Source of the DNA: Chloroflexota bacterium
Lineage (GTDB): Bacteria > Chloroflexota > Anaerolineae > 4572-78
Assembly: GCA_024278725.1 (NCBI GenBank)
Contig: JAJRSQ010000020.1
Span: 1-10,201, forward strand
Length of the DNA stretch: 10,201 bases
Direction of reading: 5' to 3'
Positions 6,349-10,201 of the stretch are shown here, piece by piece. The notes under the pieces were generated by a model. That model had not been told where the DNA came from. It was given only the letters and a program-made list of their open reading frames with translations, and made no database searches. Position 1 is the first letter of the stretch; each line of letters starts with the position of its first letter. Both the position numbers and the translations under genes were made by a program.

Positions 6349-6942
6349 ATGGCGAAACGAAAGAGACGGAAATCTCCGACGCAAATCTATCAGCTCAAAA
6401 TTACATTGGAACACAGCAAACCGCCCATCTGGCGGCGGGTGCAGGTTGCCGCAGACATCCGATTGAGCCGCTTGCACGATGTGATCCAAGTGGCAATGGG
6501 CTGGTACGATGCGCATCTGCACCAATTCATCGTCGGGCGGTACCCCGATGAAACGCTTTATGGCGTTCCACACCCTGATTACGGTGATTGGGGTCCGACA
6601 ATGAATGATGAATCGCTGACAAAATTAAACCAAATCTTGATGGCGGAAAAAGATAAATTCACATACGAATATGATTTTGGAGACGGCTGGAAACATATCA
6701 TCCTGCTGGAAAAAATTCTGCCGCCGGAAGAAGGGGTGACGTACCCCCGTTGCATCAAGGGCAAACGCGCCTGCCCGCCCGAAGACTGCGGCGGCGTATG
6801 GGGTTATTATCATTTACTGGATGTGCTTGCCGACCCCGAAAACCCGGAACACGAAGAGATGTTGGAATGGCTGGGCGGCGAACTCGACCCCGAATATTTC
6901 GATTTGGATGAGGTCAACACTCGGTTGCAAAATATCGCTTGA
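6349..6942 (+). CDS. Plasmid pRiA4b ORF-3 family protein
   Basis: The protein has 197 residues from the ATG at 6349, which follows GGGAGGG by 4 bases and is therefore favoured over the ATG at 6322. The family (PRiA4_ORF3, named from an Agrobacterium Ri plasmid) is widespread in chromosomes and plasmids and has no established biochemical role. Its hallmarks are here: YQLKITLEHSKPPIWRRVQV (14-33) with the invariant PPIWRR, LHDVIQVAMGWYDAHLHQF (42-60), the core YEYDFGDGWKHIILLE (106-121) and the Cys-rich PRCIKGKRACPPEDCGGVWGY (133-153) with Cys135, Cys142 and Cys147. The tail WLGGELDPEYFDLDEVNTRL (174-193) is also typical. The basic N-terminus (MAKRKRRK) may contact nucleic acid, but that is conjecture. 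It is probably the first gene of an operon, with a 25-base gap to the lipoprotein gene. Full length and intact. Confidence 0.93.
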   Translation: MAKRKRRKSPTQIYQLKITLEHSKPPIWRRVQVAADIRLSRLHDVIQVAMGWYDAHLHQFIVGRYPDETLYGVPHPDYGDWGPTMNDESLTKLNQILMAEKDKFTYEYDFGDGWKHIILLEKILPPEEGVTYPRCIKGKRACPPEDCGGVWGYYHLLDVLADPENPEHEEMLEWLGGELDPEYFDLDEVNTRLQNIA

Positions 6943-6967
6943 AAGAATAAAGTGTATGGGAGGAATA

Positions 6968-7405
6968 ATGCCACGAAAAATCCTGTTTGCTTTGATGACA
7001 CTTTTGCTGGTATTGGCGCTTGCCGGGTGCGAAGGCACGTCCGGCAGTTCCGTGGGCGCGAGTAAATCGTGCCGGGCGAATAACAACGGCACTCAATGCG
7101 AGGGCAGCTTCCGGAAAATATCCGGCACGGTGGGGGAAGAGATGACCGTCAGCGGCGGTCTCAGCGACGTTGAAGTCGCGGTGCGCGCTTCGGTGGAAAC
7201 GGGCACGGTGCGCGTCTATGTCATTAATTCCAACGGCGCGCGCACCGAATCGGTTGCGCAACCCGGCGAACCGGCAGATTTTTCCGCGTTGGGCGAAGTT
7301 GAATATGATTCGATGGATGAAGAGTATTATGTGAACGTCTATTTTGAAGCCTCCGAGGCGTCGGCGACGGGCATTGCGTATTCGGTTGATATAACGTATC
7401 CGTAA
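6968..7405 (+). CDS. Small predicted lipoprotein of unknown function
   Basis: The protein has 145 residues from the ATG at 6968, with GGGAGG 4 bases upstream. The N-terminus is a textbook lipoprotein signal: basic MPRK, a hydrophobic run ILFALMTLLLVLALA (5-19) and lipobox LAGC with Cys21 as the lipidated residue after cleavage. The mature part is small, acidic and rich in Ser, Gly, Val and Glu, with alternating patterns (VEVAVRASVETGTVRVYVIN) that suggest a beta-sandwich. Cys35 and Cys44 could form a disulfide. I recognise no family. It lies 25 bases after the pRiA4b-like gene and 28 bases before the response-regulator gene, in the same direction. It should sit on the outer face of the cytoplasmic membrane, and together with the membrane-anchored hydrolase two genes later hints at an envelope role for the operon. 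That is inference. Confidence 0.85.
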   Translation: MPRKILFALMTLLLVLALAGCEGTSGSSVGASKSCRANNNGTQCEGSFRKISGTVGEEMTVSGGLSDVEVAVRASVETGTVRVYVINSNGARTESVAQPGEPADFSALGEVEYDSMDEEYYVNVYFEASEASATGIAYSVDITYP

Positions 7406-7433
7406 CCGTATCGGGTTGCGGGCTGGGTGACTT

Positions 7434-8180
7434 ATGGCAAATGAAACGATTCTGGTAATTGATGACAGTGACCAAATCCGGGAATTTCTGATTGAATACG
7501 TCCTCCGTCCGGCGGGGTACAATGTGTTGGTGGCAACCGATGGACGCGCCGGGCTGGAAAAAGCCATCACCGAAGCCCCCGATTTGATTATGACCGATAT
7601 GAGTATGCCCCGCATGAGCGGGCTGGAAATGCTGTCGGCGTTGCGGGAGCATGACAATCAATCCCCCGTGATTTTTATGACCCTGCACGGCTCGGAGGGC
7701 ATTGCCGTGGAAGCCTTCCGGCTCGGCGTGCGCGATTATCTGACCAAGCCGTTCACCATTGAGGAGGCGGAAGAGGCGATTGACCACGCTTTGCGGGAAG
7801 TTCGGCTGGAGCGCGAAAAAGAGGCGTTGCAGCGCAATCTCATCGCCGCCGATACCGTGCGCCAAACCGTGGTCACCCTGTCCCACTATGTCAACAATTC
7901 GCTGATGGTACTCACCACCGGCATTCCGATGCTGGCGCAGCACATCTATCGCCAATTGCCGGAAGATGAACACGCCCAGCAAATCTTCAAACGGATGGAC
8001 GAAAGCACCGCGAAGATTGCGGCGGTCTTCCGCGTGCTGTACAACATCACCGAAGTGGAATCCACCACTTATTTGGATGACACCCAGATGATCAATCTGG
8101 AAGACGCGCTGAAAGCGGAAATGACTCGTTATTACCGCGAGCGCGTCGAAAAACAGCGCAAAAATGCCCCCGAAAAATGA
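7434..8180 (+). CDS. Response regulator: receiver plus DHp-like histidine-containing domain
   Basis: A 248-residue cytoplasmic protein. Residues 5-122 are a complete receiver domain: Asp10-Asp11 acidic pocket, Asp55 phosphoacceptor in LIMTDMSMPRMSG, Thr83 switch residue and Lys105-Pro106. A coiled-coil linker (about 120-140) leads to TLSHYVNNSLMVLTTGIPML (148-167). The pattern S-H-x-x-N-N-x-L, with His151, is that of the phosphoacceptor helix of histidine kinases (usually H-E-x-N-N-x-L). A second long helix follows (about 178-205, FKRMDESTAKIAAVFRVL), as in a DHp four-helix bundle. No ATP-binding kinase domain follows, and there is no DNA-binding domain or diguanylate cyclase. It may pass phosphate between Asp55 and His151 or to a partner, or only dimerise. 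The weak ribosome site GGGTGA precedes the ATG. Its last codons overlap the hydrolase start (ATGA), so the two are translationally coupled. Confidence 0.9.
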   Translation: MANETILVIDDSDQIREFLIEYVLRPAGYNVLVATDGRAGLEKAITEAPDLIMTDMSMPRMSGLEMLSALREHDNQSPVIFMTLHGSEGIAVEAFRLGVRDYLTKPFTIEEAEEAIDHALREVRLEREKEALQRNLIAADTVRQTVVTLSHYVNNSLMVLTTGIPMLAQHIYRQLPEDEHAQQIFKRMDESTAKIAAVFRVLYNITEVESTTYLDDTQMINLEDALKAEMTRYYRERVEKQRKNAPEK

Positions 8181-9271
8181 CCCGCTTCCCCCTGCGCAGT
8201 TTCATCATCATTTTTTTGGCGATAATCATATCGGCAATTATCGCCCGTTCTGCCCCCGTGCCGCCCGTGCCGCTCGGACCCCCGCAGACGGTGAATACCA
8301 TCAACCCCAAAATGGGCGTTCATACCCGTTTGACCGATGAGGTTGAACCGTGGAAAATCAAATATACCCTCCAAATGGTGCGCGAGATGGGCGCGCCGTG
8401 GGTGGTGGAATATTTTCCGTGGGCATACGCCGAACCGTTCCCCGGTATTTTCGATTGGCGGCACAGCGATACCGTCATCGAACACGCCCGCCGTCAGGGG
8501 TTGACCGTCATCGCCCGGCTGGGGTTTGTCCCGCCGTGGGCGCGCCCCGCCGACAGCAGTTCCTCTTTTCTTTCCCCCAACCGATACGATGATTTTGGCG
8601 ATTATGTGTACGCCTTCGCTAAGCGGTATCGGGGCAAAGTGGATTATCTCATCATTTGGAATGAACCGAATTTGGCGTTGGAATGGGGCTTTCAGCCGGT
8701 AGACCCCGCCGGGTACACCGAAATGTTGCGCATAGCCTATCGGCGGGCGAAAGAAGCCAACCCCGATGTGCAGGTTTTGGGCGGGGCGCTCGCGCCGACA
8801 CTCGCGCCGCCGGGCAATGAGTTCGGGATGGACGATTTATATTTCCTGCAAGCCATGCTCGATGCGGGGGCAGGGGAGGTGATGGACGGGCTGGCGGCGC
8901 ACGCCTACGGCTGGGTCTATCCCCCCGACGACCCACCCGCGCCCGATGTGGTCAACTTTCGGCGGGTGGAATTGCTGCACCGGGTTTTGGTGGATAACGG
9001 CTATGGCAATCTGCCCGTCCACATCACCGAAGCGGGCTGGAACGACCATCCGCGCTGGACGCGCGCCGTCAAACCGGGGCAGCGCATTCAATACACCATT
9101 CAGGCGTATCAAATGGCGCAGCAGTGGGATTGGCTCGCCTCGGTGAGCATATGGGCGTTTCGCTACCCGCGCCCGGCGCAAACCTATCAGGATTATTTCA
9201 CCTTCGTCACCCCCGATTTCACCCCCAAACCAATTTATGATGAAGTGAAAAAATATGCGCAGGGGGAATAA
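8177..9271 (+). CDS. Membrane-anchored clan-A (GH5/GH39-like) glycoside hydrolase
   Basis: A 364-residue protein with an N-terminal signal or anchor (SFIIIFLAIIISAIIA, 8-23) followed by a Pro-rich linker (27-36) and a TIM-barrel domain of the cellulase-like clan A (about 44-362). WNEPN (161-165) carries the acid/base Glu163 after strand 4. ITEAGW (283-288) carries the nucleophile Glu285 after strand 7. GAPWVVEYFPWAYAEPFPG (72-90) and HAYGW (242-246) line the cleft. It should act outside the membrane on a polysaccharide or glycoconjugate; the substrate is not readable. Both catalytic acids are present, so it is probably active. Its start overlaps the response-regulator stop by 4 bases (ATGA), with no ribosome site of its own, implying coupled translation. 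No lipobox Cys follows the hydrophobic segment, so a membrane anchor or plain secretion is likely. It ends the operon; no hairpin terminator follows. Confidence 0.88.
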   Translation: MTRFPLRSFIIIFLAIIISAIIARSAPVPPVPLGPPQTVNTINPKMGVHTRLTDEVEPWKIKYTLQMVREMGAPWVVEYFPWAYAEPFPGIFDWRHSDTVIEHARRQGLTVIARLGFVPPWARPADSSSSFLSPNRYDDFGDYVYAFAKRYRGKVDYLIIWNEPNLALEWGFQPVDPAGYTEMLRIAYRRAKEANPDVQVLGGALAPTLAPPGNEFGMDDLYFLQAMLDAGAGEVMDGLAAHAYGWVYPPDDPPAPDVVNFRRVELLHRVLVDNGYGNLPVHITEAGWNDHPRWTRAVKPGQRIQYTIQAYQMAQQWDWLASVSIWAFRYPRPAQTYQDYFTFVTPDFTPKPIYDEVKKYAQGE

Positions 9272-9275
9272 TGGC

Positions 9276-9303
9276 TTGGAAATGTGTATAAATATGGTAT
9301 AAT
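9276..9303 (+). promoter_or_regulatory. Promoter of vapBC
   Basis: A perfect TATAAT (9298-9303) lies 16 bases after TTGGAA (9276-9281, 4 of 6 matches to TTGACA). A start near 9310 would leave a leader of about 20 bases containing the ribosome site GGAGG (9320-9324) before the vapB ATG at 9331. The promoter is the AT-rich opening of the cassette and lies directly after the hydrolase stop codon. Confidence 0.65.
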
Positions 9304-9311
9304 ATACACAT
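9282..9311. promoter_or_regulatory. Inverted-repeat operator overlapping the vapBC promoter
   Basis: ATGTGTATA (9282-9290) and TATACACAT (9303-9311) are perfect 9-bp inverted halves separated by 12 bases, with half-site centres 21 bases (two helical turns) apart. They bracket the -10 box. VapB/VapC complexes typically repress their own operon by binding such repeats, so this is the likely autoregulatory site. The repeat is seen directly; the binding protein is inferred. Confidence 0.7.
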
Positions 9312-9330
9312 AAAATAATGGAGGTTTGAA

Positions 9331-9543
9331 ATGCGGACAAATGTGGTGATTGACGATGACTTGATGGCGGAAGCCTTAAAAGTGAGTGGCTTAAAAACGA
9401 AACGAGCGGTTATTGAAGCCGGATTGCAAATGTTAGTGAAATTAAAACGGCAGGAAGCGGTAAAATCTTTGCGCGGAAAATTGCAGTGGGAAGGTGATTT
9501 GAATAGCTTACGAGAGAATCGGGGAGATTATGTGGTTCGTTGA
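9331..9543 (+). CDS. vapB: VapB-family antitoxin
   Basis: A 70-residue protein that neutralises the adjacent VapC and represses the cassette's promoter. The N-terminus MRTNVVIDDDLMAEALKVSG (1-20) is the typical ribbon-helix-helix-like DNA-binding start of the VapB type known as DUF2191. TKRAVIEAGLQMLV (23-36) completes that fold. The C-terminal RGKLQWEGDLNSLRENR (48-64) is the segment that inserts along the toxin's active-site groove in the family. The ribosome site GGAGG lies 6 bases before the ATG. It overlaps vapC by 14 bases, usual for toxin-antitoxin pairs. Base composition is clearly lower in GC than the flanking genes, which points to horizontal transfer. Confidence 0.93.
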   Translation: MRTNVVIDDDLMAEALKVSGLKTKRAVIEAGLQMLVKLKRQEAVKSLRGKLQWEGDLNSLRENRGDYVVR

Positions 9544-9922
9544 TTCATCTGTATGGATAGACTATTTCAATGGCAAAAACACACCACAGACTGACAAATT
9601 GAACGATGCTCTCGGTACTCGAGTTATTGCTGTGGGCGACATAATTTTGGCGGAAGTGTTACAAGGCTTTCGGCGGGATGCAGATTTCGAAATAGCCAGA
9701 AATGCACTGATGCAGTTTCATCTTTTCCGGGTGGGTGGCGTTGACATTGCTTTGAAAAGCGCTGAAAATTTTCGATATTTACGCCGTCGCGGCATTACAG
9801 TTCGCAAAACGATTGATTGTTTGATTGCAACGTTTGTGATTGAGCGTGGTATGCAATTATTACACGCTGACCGTGATTTTGAACCCTTTGAACAGTATTT
9901 AGGTTTGCAGGTGATCCACTAA
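9530..9922 (+). CDS. vapC: VapC-family PIN-domain RNase toxin
   Basis: A 130-residue single PIN domain, a Mg-dependent ribonuclease; family members usually cut tRNA or rRNA and stop growth when freed from VapB. Acidic site residues are present: Asp5 in MWFVDSSVWIDYF, Glu42 in ILAEVLQGF, Asp96 in RKTIDCLIATF, and Asp114 and Asp116 in LLHADRDFEPF. The toxin should thus be active. The start at 9530 overlaps the end of vapB and has GGGGAG 3-8 bases upstream. A direct count of 60 bases (9541-9600) gives 21 G or C, against 42 of 60 at 9961-10020 in the next gene, so the cassette is compositionally foreign. Its TAA shares two bases with the next gene's ATG (TAATG), so the downstream gene may be translated by reinitiation from vapC. 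Confidence 0.95.
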   Translation: MWFVDSSVWIDYFNGKNTPQTDKLNDALGTRVIAVGDIILAEVLQGFRRDADFEIARNALMQFHLFRVGGVDIALKSAENFRYLRRRGITVRKTIDCLIATFVIERGMQLLHADRDFEPFEQYLGLQVIH

Positions 9923-10201
9923 TGCCCACCCGCACCCGTCGATTCGTCATTTTGGGGCTGGTGGCGTTGGTGGCAATTGCCGCCCGCTGGGCGGTGATGC
10001 GCTGGCAGGGGCAAAGCGGACTGGCGGACATTCGGCGGCGCGGGGTGCTGCGGGTGGGCTTGGATGCGAGCTTCCCCCCGTTTGAGACGCTGGATGCCGC
10101 CGGAAACGTCGTCGGGTTGGACGCCGACATCGCCCGCGCCATCGCCGCCGATTTGGGCGTGCGCGTCGAATTTGCCAACATCGGTTTCGATGGGCTGTAC
10201 G
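9922..10201 (+). CDS. Family 3 extracellular solute-binding protein (amino-acid ABC transporter type), 5' part
   Basis: An open frame of 93 codons from the ATG at 9922 to the window edge, cut off at the right. The N-terminus is basic then hydrophobic (MPTRTRRFVILGLVALVAIA), an export signal or anchor without a lipobox. It continues LADIRRRGVLRVGLDASFPPFE (34-55), then GNVVGLDADIARAIAADLGVRVEF (61-84) and FDGLY. This is the standard opening of SBP_bac_3 proteins that capture polar amino acids or similar small solutes for an ABC importer: [LI]-x-x-I-x-x-x-G-x-L-x-V-G, then PPF, then G-[FL]-D-x-D-[IL]-A. An AGGTGAT ribosome site lies inside the end of vapC. GC content is high like the genes left of vapBC. 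The rest of the transporter would lie beyond the window. Confidence 0.88.
   Translation, partial: MPTRTRRFVILGLVALVAIAARWAVMRWQGQSGLADIRRRGVLRVGLDASFPPFETLDAAGNVVGLDADIARAIAADLGVRVEFANIGFDGLY

Noticed and set aside
6821..6967. N-terminal extension of the lipoprotein frame overlapping the preceding gene.
   Set aside because: It would bury the lipoprotein signal 49 residues inside the protein. The ATG at 6968 has a strong GGGAGG site and a perfect signal peptide.
6914..7982. Two overlapping minus-strand frames (247 and 252 codons) opposite the lipoprotein and response-regulator genes.
   Set aside because: They lie opposite well-supported genes, have no ribosome site and give low-complexity products rich in Arg, Ile and His.

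Overview
The window is a gene-dense stretch of bacterial chromosome, mostly GC-rich, with no rRNA, tRNA, CRISPR array or recognisable insertion sequence. The gene families (a gamma-alpha fused 2-oxoacid:ferredoxin oxidoreductase, a CBS protein ending in a NLPP-type tail, many Shine-Dalgarno (SD)-led genes mixed with apparently leaderless ones) fit an uncultured Chloroflexota, Anaerolineae-like bacterium. That assignment is an impression from protein style, because there is no marker gene to prove it.

Left part, minus strand (1-3337): a three-gene operon reading right to left encodes a tandem-CBS protein, KorA (gamma-alpha fusion) and KorB (beta) of a 2-oxoglutarate:ferredoxin oxidoreductase type enzyme. 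korB is interrupted by an in-frame TAA at 110-112. The next 36 codons, to the window edge, remain open in the same frame and look like the usual C-terminal tail of KorB. This is the most unusual observation in the window.

Centre (3338-6278): a 171-base divergent spacer separates the CBS gene from queG (epoxyqueuosine reductase, tRNA modification). queG converges with, and overlaps by 11 bases, a small minus-strand gene for an 80-residue protein of unknown function. A second divergent spacer precedes a Schlafen/AlbA_2-type ATP-binding protein with a C-terminal winged helix. Both queG and this gene have sigma-70-like boxes that end only 6-7 bases before the ATG, suggesting leaderless mRNAs.

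Right part, plus strand (6270-9271): a probable four-gene operon with its own promoter encodes a plasmid pRiA4b ORF-3-like protein, a small lipoprotein, a response regulator carrying a histidine-kinase-like DHp segment but no ATPase domain, and a membrane-anchored clan-A glycoside hydrolase translationally coupled to the regulator (ATGA overlap). A low-GC vapBC toxin-antitoxin cassette follows, with a 9-bp inverted repeat flanking its -10 box. Its stop codon overlaps the start of a GC-rich family 3 solute-binding protein gene that runs off the window.

Taken together, this is mostly housekeeping metabolism plus a small envelope/signalling operon, with one cassette that appears to have been transferred in. 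I do not see a clear new defence or mobile system. The strongest leads are the split korB with its CBS partner, the regulator with a DHp-like half, and the vapBC insertion.
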